A DNA stretch of 64,000 bases from Streptomyces geranii (GTDB lineage Bacteria > Actinomycetota > Actinomycetes > Streptomycetales > Streptomycetaceae): NCBI RefSeq assembly GCF_002954775.1, contig NZ_PJME01000026.1, positions 1-64,000 on the forward strand, written 5' to 3'. Below, one piece after another: positions 24,695 through 33,005 of the stretch. The position numbers were made by a program, and so were the translations under genes. Each line of letters starts with the position of its first letter. Positions within the stretch are counted from its first letter, which is position 1. Below the pieces are notes generated by a model. The model was not told the origin of the DNA, searched no databases, and saw nothing but the letters and a program-made list of their open reading frames with translations.

Positions 24695-25792
24695 ATGGCC
24701 CACTCCCACTCCCACTCCGACCCGGACTTCCGCCCGCACCGCGTCGTCGTCCTCGCCCTCGACGGTCTCCTCCCCTTCGAGCTGGGCATCCCGCACCGCA
24801 TCTTCGGCCGCCCCAAGGACGCCCGGGGCCGGCACCTTTACGAGGTCGTGACCTGCTCGATCCGTCCGCCGGGCCTCGTCGAGACCGACGCCGACTTCGC
24901 CATCCAGGTCGGCCACGGCCCCGAGGCCCTGGCCACCGCCGACACGGTCGTCGTCCCGGCGTCGTACGAACTCGGCCCGGTCTTCGAGCAGGGCGTGCTG
25001 ACCGACGAACTGGCCGCCGCCCTCACCCACATCCGGCCCGGCACCCGCCTCGCCTCCATCTGCACCGGCGTGTACGTCCTCGCCGCCGCCGGTCTCCTCG
25101 ACGGCCGCCCGGCGACCACGCACTGGGCCGACGCCGAGCACTTCCAGCGGACCTTCCCGAAGATCAAGGTCGACGCGGACGTCCTGTTCATCGACGACGG
25201 CGACGTGCTCACCTCGGCCGGCGTCGCCGCCGGGCTCGACCTGTGCCTGCACATGGTCCGCCGCGACCACGGCGCCGCCGTCGCCAACGAGGTCGCCCGG
25301 CGTACGGTCGTCCCGCCGCACCGGGACGGCGGGCAGGCGCAGTACATCCAACGCCCGGTGCCGGAACCCCAGTTGGCGACCACGACCACTGCCCGCGCCT
25401 GGGCACTCGGCCGCCTCCACGAACCCCTCCAGCTACGCGACCTGGCCGAGCAGGAGTCCATGTCGGTACGGACCTTCACGCGCCGTTTCCGGGAGGAGGT
25501 CGGCGTCAGCCCGGGCCAGTGGCTCACCCGGCAGCGCGTGGAACGGGCCCGGCATCTCCTGGAGTCCACCGACCTCTCCGTCGACCAGGTCGCCCGGGAC
25601 GCGGGCTTCGGCACGGCCCAGTCGATGCGCCAGCATCTACAGGCAACCCTCGGCGTCACTCCTACCGCGTATCGCCGTACCTTCCGGTCCGGGGGTGCCT
25701 TCCGGTCCGGGGAGACCCTCCGGCCCAACGGCCCCTTCCAGCCCGGGGACTTGGAGGTGGCCGGGAGCGACCGGATCGGCACCCCGCACTGA
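24695..25792 (+). CDS. GlxA family regulator (DJ-1/PfpI domain plus AraC HTH)
   Basis: 365 aa. The N-terminal DJ-1/PfpI-like domain contains VVVLALDGLLPFELGIPHRIFG and the cysteine motif LASICTGVYVLAAAGLLDG. The C-terminal AraC domain has LRDLAEQESMSVRTFTRRFREEVGVSPGQWL and DLSVDQVARDAGFGTAQSMRQHL. It starts with MAHSHSHSDPD. The last 36 residues (FRSGGAFRSGETLRPNGPF and on) are a degenerate repeat, and the final 156 bp are shared with the convergent MFS gene. AraC-type regulators of this group activate or repress neighbouring transport and metabolic genes; the divergent MFS transporter is a likely target. Confidence 0.93.
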   Translation: MAHSHSHSDPDFRPHRVVVLALDGLLPFELGIPHRIFGRPKDARGRHLYEVVTCSIRPPGLVETDADFAIQVGHGPEALATADTVVVPASYELGPVFEQGVLTDELAAALTHIRPGTRLASICTGVYVLAAAGLLDGRPATTHWADAEHFQRTFPKIKVDADVLFIDDGDVLTSAGVAAGLDLCLHMVRRDHGAAVANEVARRTVVPPHRDGGQAQYIQRPVPEPQLATTTTARAWALGRLHEPLQLRDLAEQESMSVRTFTRRFREEVGVSPGQWLTRQRVERARHLLESTDLSVDQVARDAGFGTAQSMRQHLQATLGVTPTAYRRTFRSGGAFRSGETLRPNGPFQPGDLEVAGSDRIGTPH

Positions 25793-26992
25793 GCCCCGTC
25801 CTGAACCCCGCCCCGCACCCCCACCCAAGCGAACCTCGCCCCACCACCCGACCCCCGTCAGCACCAGCGTCAGAGCCACGCCCGCCAGTACGGCCGTCGA
25901 CGGCGCCGCCACCTGGAGGAGGGCGCCCGCGAGCGACCCCGCCGCCGCGTAACCGGCGCTGGCCGCCGCGTACATGACCGAGTAACCCGCGGCCAAAGCG
26001 TCCGCCGGAAGCGTCTCCCGCAGGGACAGGTTGCGGGTGACCAGCGCGCCCGACTGGAGCATGCCGCCCACCGCCAGCGCGGCGGCGATCCCTGCCGTGT
26101 TCGGGGTCAGCGCGGCGGCGGTCACGCAGACCGACATACCGCCGATCAGCACCGCGCTGCGGGTGCGCAGCCGCCCGGGCCAGGACCGTACGCCGTAGAG
26201 GAAGGCGCCCAGGCCCGCGCCCACCGCCAGGCCCGCCAGGATCGGGCCCGACCAGCCGACGCCTATCCCGCGCTGTTCCAGCAGGGCCGGCAGGACGAGT
26301 TCGGCCAGGCCCAGCAGGGTGAGCCCGGCGGCGCCCGTGACGTACACCGGCCAGGCGACGGCCAGCAGCCCGAGCAGCGAAGGTCCCTTCCGTCCTCCCG
26401 CCGTGCGGGGCTCGTCGTGGGCCGCCCAGCCCGCCGGGAGCAGCCACAGGCCGACGACCGACGTCAGCATCAGGGCGACGGCGAGGAGCAGCGGGACCCT
26501 CGGTGCCACGCCCAGCGCCAGGCCCGTGACAGCGGCCGGGGAGACCGCCCACACGCCCGAGGTCAGCATGGACTCGGCGGACAGCGCCTGTGTCACCGCG
26601 CGTGCGGGCACCAGTGCGGTGAGCATCGCGCGCAGTCCGCCCGCGACCGCGGCCGGCGGGCCACCGGCGAGGAACGCGAACGCGGCGAGGACCACGGGAT
26701 GCGCGCCCGGCAGCGCCCCGAGCCCCACGAATCCGGCGGCCCCGGCCGTGAGCGCCGCCGCCAGCTGCGGTCGCGCCCGGTCGGGACGCAGCCGCAGCCC
26801 GATGAGCGGGGCGCCGATCATCTCCCCGACCACGAACGCGGCGGCGAGCGCGGCCCCCAGCGCATAGCCGCCCGGCCGTTCGCGCACCAGGAACACCAGG
26901 GCCAGCGGCGCCATGGCCACGGGCATGCGGGCGCCCACGGAGGTGCAGGCCCAGATCAGGACCTGCTTCGAGGCGACGTCGCGATAGCTCAT
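25637..26992 (-). CDS. MFS transporter with collagen-like C-terminal tail
   Basis: 451 aa with about 12 membrane segments. It begins YRDVASKQVLIWACTSVGARMPVAMAPLALVFLVRERPGGYALGAALAAAF, typical of small-molecule MFS exporters. The last 65 residues leave the membrane fold and become Gly/Pro-rich (LEGAVGPEGLPGPEGTPGPEG). That tail is read from the opposite strand of the GlxA regulator's repeated 3' end: the genes overlap by 156 bp tail to tail. The real end may therefore be a by-product of repeat expansion. Substrate unknown. Confidence 0.88.
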   Translation of the reverse strand: MSYRDVASKQVLIWACTSVGARMPVAMAPLALVFLVRERPGGYALGAALAAAFVVGEMIGAPLIGLRLRPDRARPQLAAALTAGAAGFVGLGALPGAHPVVLAAFAFLAGGPPAAVAGGLRAMLTALVPARAVTQALSAESMLTSGVWAVSPAAVTGLALGVAPRVPLLLAVALMLTSVVGLWLLPAGWAAHDEPRTAGGRKGPSLLGLLAVAWPVYVTGAAGLTLLGLAELVLPALLEQRGIGVGWSGPILAGLAVGAGLGAFLYGVRSWPGRLRTRSAVLIGGMSVCVTAAALTPNTAGIAAALAVGGMLQSGALVTRNLSLRETLPADALAAGYSVMYAAASAGYAAAGSLAGALLQVAAPSTAVLAGVALTLVLTGVGWWGEVRLGGGAGRGSGRGSVRGADPVAPGHLQVPGLEGAVGPEGLPGPEGTPGPEGTAIRGRSDAEGCL

Positions 26993-27129
26993 GGCCCGAA
27001 GGTAGAGGCCGGGACCGACAATGCCCCAGCCGATTTCCGGCGCCTGTGGACAACTCCTGGCATGCCCGCGCCGAAGCCACCGCGACCGAGAACACCCCGA
27101 AGGACCCCGGAGGACGCCTCAAAGGCGCC

Positions 27130-28179
27130 TCAGAACGTCAGCACCCCCCGGGCCACCCGCCCCGCCTCCGCGTCCCCCACCGCCTTCTCGAAGTCCTCGA
27201 CCGGATACGTCTCCGTCACCAACTCGTCGAGCAGCAGCCGCCCTTCGCGGTACAGCTCGGCGTACAGCGCGATGTCCCGCTGCGGTCGTGAGGACCCGTA
27301 CCGGCAGCCCAGGATCGACTTGTCCAGGTACATCGAGGAGACGAGGAAGGACGCCTCGGCGCCCGCGGGCGGCACGCCCAGCAGCACCGCCTGCCCGTGC
27401 CGGTCCAGCAGGTCGATGGCCTGCCGTACGAGTTCCACGCGCCCCACACACTCGAACACGTGGTCGGCGCCGGGTGGCAGCACGTCCCGTACCCCCTCCG
27501 TGGACGTCAGGAAGTGGGTGGCGCCGAACCGCCGTGCCACCTCCTCCTTCGCCGGATTCGCGTCCACGGCGACGATCCGCAGCGCCCCCGCGATCCGCGC
27601 CCCCTGGAGGACGTTCAGCCCGACCCCGCCGGTACCGATCACCACGACCGTGTCCCCGCGGTCCACCTTGGCCCGGTTGAGCACGGCCCCCACCCCGGTC
27701 AGCACCCCGCAGCCGATGAGCGCGGCCGACGTCATCGGGATGTCCTTCGGTATCCGTACCGCCTGGACGGCCTTCACCACCGTCCGTTCCGCGAAGGCCG
27801 AGTTGGACGCGAACTGGAACACCGGCCGCCCGTCCCGCGTGAACGGCCGCCCCGGGCGACCGATCGCCTTCCGGCACATGGTCGGCCGCCCCCGGTCGCA
27901 CTCCGCGCACGCCCCGCAGTTGGCGAGCGTCGACAGGGCCACGTGGTCCCCGGGCACGACATGCGTGACCCCGTCCCCGACGGCCTCCACCACGCCCGCG
28001 CCCTCGTGCCCGAGCACGACGGGAACGGGAAAGGGAATGGTCCCGTCGACGACGGACAGATCGCTGTGGCACAACCCGGCGGCCGAGACGGCGACCAGCA
28101 CCTCCCCGGCCCCGGGCCCCCGCACCTCCAGATCATCGACGACCTGGACCTGCTTCCCGTCGAACAGCACACCGCGCAT
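27130..28179 (-). CDS. Zinc-dependent alcohol dehydrogenase (class III-like)
   Basis: 349 aa medium-chain dehydrogenase. Catalytic zinc ligands are in GLCHSDLSVVDG and GHEGAGVVEAVG; structural zinc cysteines are in NCGACAECDRGRPTMC; the NAD-binding motif is VVIGTGGVGLNVLQGA. It would oxidise an alcohol, possibly the hydroxyacyl or side-chain alcohol of the pathway, with NAD. Its ATG overlaps the stop of the upstream acyl-CoA dehydrogenase by one base (TGATG); SDR, acyl-CoA dehydrogenase and this gene form a leftward operon controlled from 30422. Confidence 0.94.
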   Translation of the reverse strand: MRGVLFDGKQVQVVDDLEVRGPGAGEVLVAVSAAGLCHSDLSVVDGTIPFPVPVVLGHEGAGVVEAVGDGVTHVVPGDHVALSTLANCGACAECDRGRPTMCRKAIGRPGRPFTRDGRPVFQFASNSAFAERTVVKAVQAVRIPKDIPMTSAALIGCGVLTGVGAVLNRAKVDRGDTVVVIGTGGVGLNVLQGARIAGALRIVAVDANPAKEEVARRFGATHFLTSTEGVRDVLPPGADHVFECVGRVELVRQAIDLLDRHGQAVLLGVPPAGAEASFLVSSMYLDKSILGCRYGSSRPQRDIALYAELYREGRLLLDELVTETYPVEDFEKAVGDAEAGRVARGVLTF

Positions 28180-29342
28180 CAGCCAACCCCCTTGATTCCC
28201 TTGGACTCCCTGGGCAGACCGAGCACGCGCTCGGCGATGATCGTGCGCTGGATCTGGTCGGAGCCGCCGTAGATCGTGTCGGCCCGGGAGAACATGAACA
28301 GGTGCTGCGCCGCGTCGAGTTCGTACGGCGCCCCGGCCGACCAGTCCACCGGCCCGACCCCCGCAGCCGCCCCCCGCACCAGCACCGCCAGCTCCCCCAG
28401 CCGCTGGTGCCATCCGCCCCACAGCAGCTTGGCCACGTTCGCCGCGCCGCCGGCCTCCGCCGAACCCCCCAACGTCCGCAGGGCGTTCCAGCGCATCACT
28501 CGCAACTCGGCCCACTGGCGCACGAGTCGCTCCCGTACGACGGGATCCTCGACGGCGCCACTGTCGACGGCCGCCCGTAGGACCCGCCCCAACTCCCCGG
28601 CGAATCCGATCTGTTGGGCGAGCGTGGACACCCCGCGCTCGAACCCGAGCAGGCTCATCGCGACGCCCCAGCCGGCGCCCTCGCCGCCCACCACATGCTC
28701 GGCCCGCGCACAAGCCCCGTCGAAGAAGACCTCGTTGAACTCGCTGGTCCCGGTCAGCTGCCGAATGGGCCGCACCTCGATCCGCCCCGGCTGGTCCATG
28801 GGCACGAGCAGGAACGTCAGCCCGTGATGCCGCCGAGACCCCGCCTCCGTACGGGCCAACACGAAGCACCAGTCGGCCTCATGGGCGAGCGAGGTCCAGA
28901 TCTTCTGCCCGGTGATCCGGTACGTCCCGTCACCGTCCCGCTCGGCCCTGGTGGTCACCCCGGCGAGATCGGACCCCGCCCCGGGTTCGCTGTACCCCTG
29001 GCACCACAGCTCCTCACCGGCGGCAACGGGCGGCAGAAACCGCCCCCGTTGCTCCTCGGTGCCGTGCGCGAGCAGCGTGGGAGCCAGCAGGTTCTCCCCG
29101 ATGTGCCCGGACCGGGCAGGCGCCCCCGACCGCGCGTACTCCTCGGCCCAGACAACCTGCTGAGTCAGACAGAGCCTACGATTCCCGTACCCCTCCGCCC
29201 CCCAGGAGAGCCCGATCCACCCCGCTTTCCCGAGGGTGCGCTCCCAGGTAGGCCGGTCGAGCGTCCCGTCGACGTGCCCGGCAAGCCAGGCCCGCGCTTC
29301 CCGACGGAACTCCTCATCGCCGGAGCTGAATCCAAAATCCAC
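28179..29342 (-). CDS. Acyl-CoA dehydrogenase family protein
   Basis: 387 aa. Features are WCQGYSEPGAGSDLAGVTTRAERDG, KIWTSLAHEADWCFVLART, LTGTSEFNEVFFDG and the C-terminal segment DTIYGGSDQIQRTIIAERVLGLP. The Glu that serves as base in MCAD-like enzymes (YEG) is Gly here (YGG), as in the heterotetramer-forming FadE proteins of steroid and side-chain catabolism that carry the base elsewhere. GTG 29342 follows GGAG by 6 nt; the open frame to 29837 is not coding in look. It is the middle gene of the SDR-ACAD-ADH operon. Confidence 0.94.
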   Translation of the reverse strand: MDFGFSSGDEEFRREARAWLAGHVDGTLDRPTWERTLGKAGWIGLSWGAEGYGNRRLCLTQQVVWAEEYARSGAPARSGHIGENLLAPTLLAHGTEEQRGRFLPPVAAGEELWCQGYSEPGAGSDLAGVTTRAERDGDGTYRITGQKIWTSLAHEADWCFVLARTEAGSRRHHGLTFLLVPMDQPGRIEVRPIRQLTGTSEFNEVFFDGACARAEHVVGGEGAGWGVAMSLLGFERGVSTLAQQIGFAGELGRVLRAAVDSGAVEDPVVRERLVRQWAELRVMRWNALRTLGGSAEAGGAANVAKLLWGGWHQRLGELAVLVRGAAAGVGPVDWSAGAPYELDAAQHLFMFSRADTIYGGSDQIQRTIIAERVLGLPRESKGIKGVG

Positions 29343-29381
29343 AGGGGGCTCCCCTCCAAACGCCGGATGCCGACACCCACC

Positions 29382-29441
29382 CAGGGGCGCGGGGCTGTAT
29401 CGATATGCGGCTACCGCCGCGTGGGCGCGACCAGCCACAAC
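29382..29441 (+). repeat. Long variant of the Streptomyces intergenic repeat
   Basis: Begins AGGGGCGCGGGGCTGTATCG, continues through GCGGCTACCGCCGCGTGGGC with an inner hairpin (GCGGC/GCCGC), and ends GCGACCAGCCACAAC. It lies between the SDR and acyl-CoA dehydrogenase genes of one operon. Confidence 0.75.
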
Positions 29442-29478
29442 GCACCCGCACCCGCCACAAACCACAACCACCCCCCAC

Positions 29479-30399
29479 CTACTGGGCGTTGGGCCGAGCC
29501 CCCTCCCGCGCAGCCCTCTCCATCTCCTCCAACCGCACAAGCATCGGCATCGGATCCACCCCCACAGACCCCGGCAAGAACTCCGCGATCCCCTCCGGCG
29601 TCCAACCGCCGGAGGCACCCGCGTACATCGCACGCAACTCCCTCGGCTGCGCCCACACCGCGATCTTCGGCCCGGCAACCGTGTACACCTGCCCGGTGAC
29701 CCCCTGCTCCCGAGCCCGCTCGGACAGCAGGTACACCACCAGGGCCGCCACATCCTCCGGCTCGCCGATCTCCGCCAACTCCATGGGCACGTTGGCCGAC
29801 ATCCGCGTACGAGCCACCGGCGCGACCGCGTTCGCACTCACCCCGTACTTGTGCAGGCCCAGCGCAGCGCTCCGCACCAGCGAGATGATCCCGCCCTTTG
29901 CCGCGCTGTAGTTGGCCTGCGAGACCGACCCCTGGTGGTTCCCGCTGGTGAACCCGATCAGCGTGCCCGCCCGCTGTTTCCGCATCACCGCCGAAGCCGC
30001 CCGGAACACGGTGAACGTGCCCTTCAGATGCGTGGCGACGACCGGATCCCACTCGTCCTCGGACATGTTGAACAGCATCCGCTCACGCAGAATCCCGGCC
30101 ACGCACACGACACCGTCGAGCCGTCCGTACGACGAGACCGCCACGTCGACCACCCGCTGACCGCCCGCCATGGTCGAGACGTCGTCGGCCACCGCGACCG
30201 CGTCCCCGCCCGCCGCCTCGATCTCCTTGACGACGCCCTCGGCGATCTCGCTGGTCGGGGAGGCGCCGTCCATCGACACCCCGTAGTCGTTGACGACGAC
30301 CCGCGCTCCCTGCGCCGCCGCGCCCAGCGCGACCGCCCGGCCGATGCCCCGGCCCGCGCCCGTCACGGCGATCACCTTGCCTGCCAAGAAGTTCCCCAT
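29479..30399 (-). CDS. Short-chain dehydrogenase/reductase
   Basis: 306 aa classical SDR. The cofactor motif is VTGAGRGIGRAVALG; the catalytic Ser is in IGFTSGNHQGS and the Tyr-Lys pair in QANYSAAKGGIISLV. The C-terminal 50 residues (GGWTPEGIAEFLPGSVG...PMPMLVRLEEMERAAREG) match the long SDRs found in acyl-CoA and steroid-type catabolic clusters of actinomycetes. It would oxidise a 3-hydroxyacyl-CoA or ring alcohol with NAD(P). It is first in the leftward operon; the operator at 30422-30436 lies 22 bp before its ATG. Confidence 0.94.
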   Translation of the reverse strand: MGNFLAGKVIAVTGAGRGIGRAVALGAAAQGARVVVNDYGVSMDGASPTSEIAEGVVKEIEAAGGDAVAVADDVSTMAGGQRVVDVAVSSYGRLDGVVCVAGILRERMLFNMSEDEWDPVVATHLKGTFTVFRAASAVMRKQRAGTLIGFTSGNHQGSVSQANYSAAKGGIISLVRSAALGLHKYGVSANAVAPVARTRMSANVPMELAEIGEPEDVAALVVYLLSERAREQGVTGQVYTVAGPKIAVWAQPRELRAMYAGASGGWTPEGIAEFLPGSVGVDPMPMLVRLEEMERAAREGARPNAQ

Positions 30400-30421
30400 G
30401 TCCGGCCCCTTCCCGCGGTTT

Positions 30422-30436
30422 CTGACGGACCGTTAG
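30422..30436. promoter_or_regulatory. Palindromic operator (regulon site) in SDR/cyclase divergent region
   Basis: CTGACGGACCGTTAG matches the consensus with one change. A further right half-site CCGTCAG lies at 30447-30453. The region serves the leftward SDR operon and possibly the rightward cyclase-family gene. Confidence 0.75.
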
Positions 30437-30480
30437 ATTTTATGACCCGTCAGATATCCGGAGGCAAGCCCCGGGAGGGA

Positions 30481-30542
30481 CCGGACTCCAGAAAGGGCCC
30501 GGTCCCCAGGGAGGAACCGGTCTCCAGGAAGGAACCGGACTC
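30481..30542 (+). repeat. 18-bp tandem repeat carrying repeated Shine-Dalgarno-like sequences
   Basis: CCGG recurs at 30481, 30499, 30517 and 30535, exactly 18 bp apart, with similar sequence between (CCGGTCTCCAGGAAGGAA type). Each unit holds a purine stretch such as GGGAGGAA or AGGAAGGAA; the last one is the ribosome site for the ATG at 30543. Confidence 0.8.
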
Positions 30543-31475
30543 ATGTCATTGCCGGCCGAGTTCCAGGCCATCGCCAAACGCGTGAACAACTGGGGGCGTT
30601 GGGGGGCCGCCGACGAGATCGGCACCCTCAACCTCATCACCGACCAGGTCGTCCGCGAGGCCGCCGCGACCGTCCGTACCGGCCGCCGGGTCCCGCTCGC
30701 GCTGCCCCTGCAGCAGGACGGGGTGCAGACCGGGGCGATCCCGGGCCGGCTGAACCCCGTGCACGCGATGGTGCAGATCAACCAGGAGCTGTTCGGGCCG
30801 CCGGGCGACGCCGTCGCGACCAGCGACGACCTGGTGACCCTCGGCCTCCAGGCCGCGACCCACTGGGACGCGCTCGCGCACGCCTCGCACTCCGGGAAGC
30901 TCTACAACGGCCGTCCGGCGAGCAGCATCACCGCGCACTCCGGTGCCGAGTTCGTCGGGATCGACAAGGCGCGGCACGTCGTCTCGCGCGGGGTGCTGCT
31001 GGACGTGGCCCGCGCGCGGGGCGTCGACCGGCTCGGCGGGGGGCACGCGGTCACCCCGGAGGACCTGGAGGCGGCGGAGGAACTGGCGGGCACGCGCGTG
31101 CGTGCCGGTGACATCGTGCTCGTACGGACCGGGCAGATCCAGACCTATCTGGCCGGGGACAAGCAGGCGTACATGTATCCGTCGCCCGGGCTGTCGATCC
31201 GTACGCCGGAGTGGTTCCACGCGCGGGACGTCGCGGCGGTCGCGAACGACACGCTGACCTTCGAGATATTTCCGCCGGAGTCGGAGGATCTCTGGCTGCC
31301 CGTGCACGCGCTCGACCTGGTGGAGATGGGGATGCCGCAGGGCCAGAACTGGAATCTCGAAGAGTTGTCCACAGCCTGTGGACAAGAGGAGCGGTACGCG
31401 TTCCTGCTGTCGGCGACCCCGGAACCGTTCACGGGTGCCACGGGCAGTCCCGTGGCACCCGTGGCAATCCTCTAG
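30543..31475 (+). CDS. Cyclase family protein (kynurenine-formamidase-like metal hydrolase)
   Basis: 310 aa of the 'putative cyclase' family. The conserved core is ATHWDALAHASHSGKLYNG, a histidine-rich metal site equivalent to the HxGTHxDxPxH motif, followed by GVLLDVARARGVDRLGGGHAVTPEDLEA and GDIVLVRTGQ. Family members hydrolyse amides or ring bonds with a bound metal. The first residues SLPAEFQAIAKRVNNWGRWG are typical of actinobacterial members. AGGAAGGA lies 9 nt before the ATG. It is transcribed away from the SDR operon and probably shares the operator at 30422. A hairpin covers its last codons. Confidence 0.9.
   Translation: MSLPAEFQAIAKRVNNWGRWGAADEIGTLNLITDQVVREAAATVRTGRRVPLALPLQQDGVQTGAIPGRLNPVHAMVQINQELFGPPGDAVATSDDLVTLGLQAATHWDALAHASHSGKLYNGRPASSITAHSGAEFVGIDKARHVVSRGVLLDVARARGVDRLGGGHAVTPEDLEAAEELAGTRVRAGDIVLVRTGQIQTYLAGDKQAYMYPSPGLSIRTPEWFHARDVAAVANDTLTFEIFPPESEDLWLPVHALDLVEMGMPQGQNWNLEELSTACGQEERYAFLLSATPEPFTGATGSPVAPVAIL
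31433..31460 (+). terminator. Perfect hairpin in the last codons of the cyclase gene
   Basis: GGGTGCCACGGG and CCCGTGGCACCC pair over 12 bp with the loop CAGT. The structure ends 15 bp before the stop codon. No T-run follows, so it may end transcription or protect the 3' end of the mRNA. Confidence 0.65.
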
Positions 31476-31910
31476 GCCGTCCGGGCCCTCCCCCAGGCCC
31501 TTCCAGCCCTTCTCCTCGGCCGGCCGGCGGCACGCCATCGCCCACCCCAAGTACGGCACATCGCGCGCCGCCACCCGCCGTCGGCGTTCCCGCCCCACCC
31601 CCCGGTGGCCCCGAGGCGGTCGACGCCGAACCACGATCCGCACTCGCCGAGGGCTCCCGTCACCAAGCCCTCGCCGTCCCCTCCGGCGGATCGCGCTGGA
31701 CACAAGCGTGTTCACCTGGTCACGTCACGTCAACACCCGTTCGGAGATTTATCACTTAAGCCCGTTTCGCCGGGGCCGCGCACAGGGGCACACCCCGGCG
31801 CACCGCACCACACCCGGCCCGGAAAACCGGCGTTTCTGCGCCGGTGCCCCACTGAGCGCCGGATCAACAGGACGCCAACAGGCCCTCGTCCCACACGGCC
31901 TCACGCGGCC
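31476..31910. other. Intergenic, no gene seen
   Basis: This 435-bp stretch lies between the convergent cyclase and HATPase genes. The open frames that cross it are Arg/Pro/Ser-rich and lack recognisable motifs or ribosome sites. The part around 31690-31770 is less GC-rich (GGAGATTTATCACTTAAGCC) but I see no promoter with a gene to serve. Confidence 0.5.
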
Positions 31911-32468
31911 TCACACGGCTTCGTACGCCGCCATGCCCCCGTACGCGGAAGCGGTGGCCGCCGTGGTGGTGGCCGCGGCCCCGGCCCCGTCGCCGCCTCC
32001 GTACGGCACGGGCGGCGCCGGACATCGGTCCAGCTCGCACCAGATGCGCTTGCCGAGGCCCTCGGGGCTCCAGCCCCACCGGTCGGCGAGGCCGTCGACC
32101 AGCTCCAGGCCGCGACCGTTGGTGTCGTCGCCGTCGGCATGCCGGGGCTCGGGCGCGCAGGGGCTCAGGTCGGCGACCTCAAGGCGGACGAACCCACCGG
32201 GCGTCTCCTGCGCGCCGGGGCCGCCCGGCGCGGCCGGTGCGCCCGGGGGGCCCGGGGGGCCCTGGAAGGACAGCCGCAGCACGGCCGGACACCCGGTGTG
32301 CACCACCGCGTTGGTGACCAGCTCGGAGACCAGGAGGATCAGCGTCTCGGACAGCGGCTCGTCGTCCGCCACCCCGGACCCGGCAAGCCGTGACCGCGCC
32401 CATCTCCGGGCCCGCCCCACCTCCGCGGGGTCGGGCCGGATCTCCAGCTGCACTTGAAGCACCTGCAC
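31911..32468 (-). CDS. ATP-binding regulatory protein (RsbW/SpoIIAB-like HATPase)
   Basis: 185 aa, HATPase_c domain as in the many Streptomyces anti-sigma-type kinases. N-box: LSETLILLVSELVTNAVVHTG; G1 box: VRLEVADLSP; G2: DTNGRGLELVDGLADRWGW. Between strand AVLRLSFQ and the G1 box sits a collagen-like insert, GPPGPPGAPAAPGGPGAQ, not usual for the family. The C-terminal 30 residues are Gly/Ala/Thr-rich. GTG 32468 opens the frame; GTG 32453 has a better AGGTG spacing and is an alternative. No sigma factor or DUF397 partner adjoins it; its target is unknown. Confidence 0.9.
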   Translation of the reverse strand: MQVLQVQLEIRPDPAEVGRARRWARSRLAGSGVADDEPLSETLILLVSELVTNAVVHTGCPAVLRLSFQGPPGPPGAPAAPGGPGAQETPGGFVRLEVADLSPCAPEPRHADGDDTNGRGLELVDGLADRWGWSPEGLGKRIWCELDRCPAPPVPYGGGDGAGAAATTTAATASAYGGMAAYEAV

Positions 32469-33005
32469 CGCTCACACCATCCGAACCGGCGGACACATCG
32501 CCTCGCGCCGCACGAGGGCCACGATCGTAGCCATTTTCTGCATGCCCAGAACAACGGCTGGGCCAACGGCCAGATCAGGGATCACGGAACGTGAGTCCCT
32601 TACGAGAAAGCATGGTTGACGTACAGTCACCCCAACAAGCGCTTCGGGCATATTCCAACGCGAAGGAGTACGCCTGCGGGATACTGTGCGACGCTCGCCG
32701 CGCGAAGTCGAACAGGCGGGTAAGGAGCTCCGGCCCGCCCCACGAGCGGCGCGCACCGCCGGATCCGGGGCCGCCTCAGGGGCAACACCGGGACGGCTCG
32801 ACCTCGGAACCACTCGCATCCCACAAAAGGTACCGGAGCGAACACGCGACTCCGGGCCGTGACGAGTCGTCCGAAGGACACAACCCGGTATCGACTCTCC
32901 GTGACCGCGAATCGACTCGATCACACTTCCATCACGCCACGATCCGCGACATGAATCCGGCCACCCTCGGCCAGCTCCCGCCACCCGCCCAGCTCCGGCC
33001 CCCGC
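32469..33005. other. Intergenic, upstream region of the HATPase gene
   Basis: 537 bp without a convincing gene; frames across it are Arg/Pro/Ser-rich and motif-free. TGACGTACAGTCA (32617-32629) is a palindrome resembling the regulon sites but with imperfect flanks. The region should contain the promoter of the leftward HATPase gene and the terminator of the leftward acyl-CoA dehydrogenase operon ends to its right. Confidence 0.45.

Noticed and set aside
31476..31910. Small genes between the cyclase and HATPase genes
   Set aside because: No frame has a family resemblance, a good ribosome site or a composition unlike shadow frames.
32617..32629. TGACGTACAGTCA as another regulon operator
   Set aside because: The centre and flanks deviate from CTGACG-N3-CGTCAG, and the neighbouring gene is a HATPase regulator rather than a catabolic gene.
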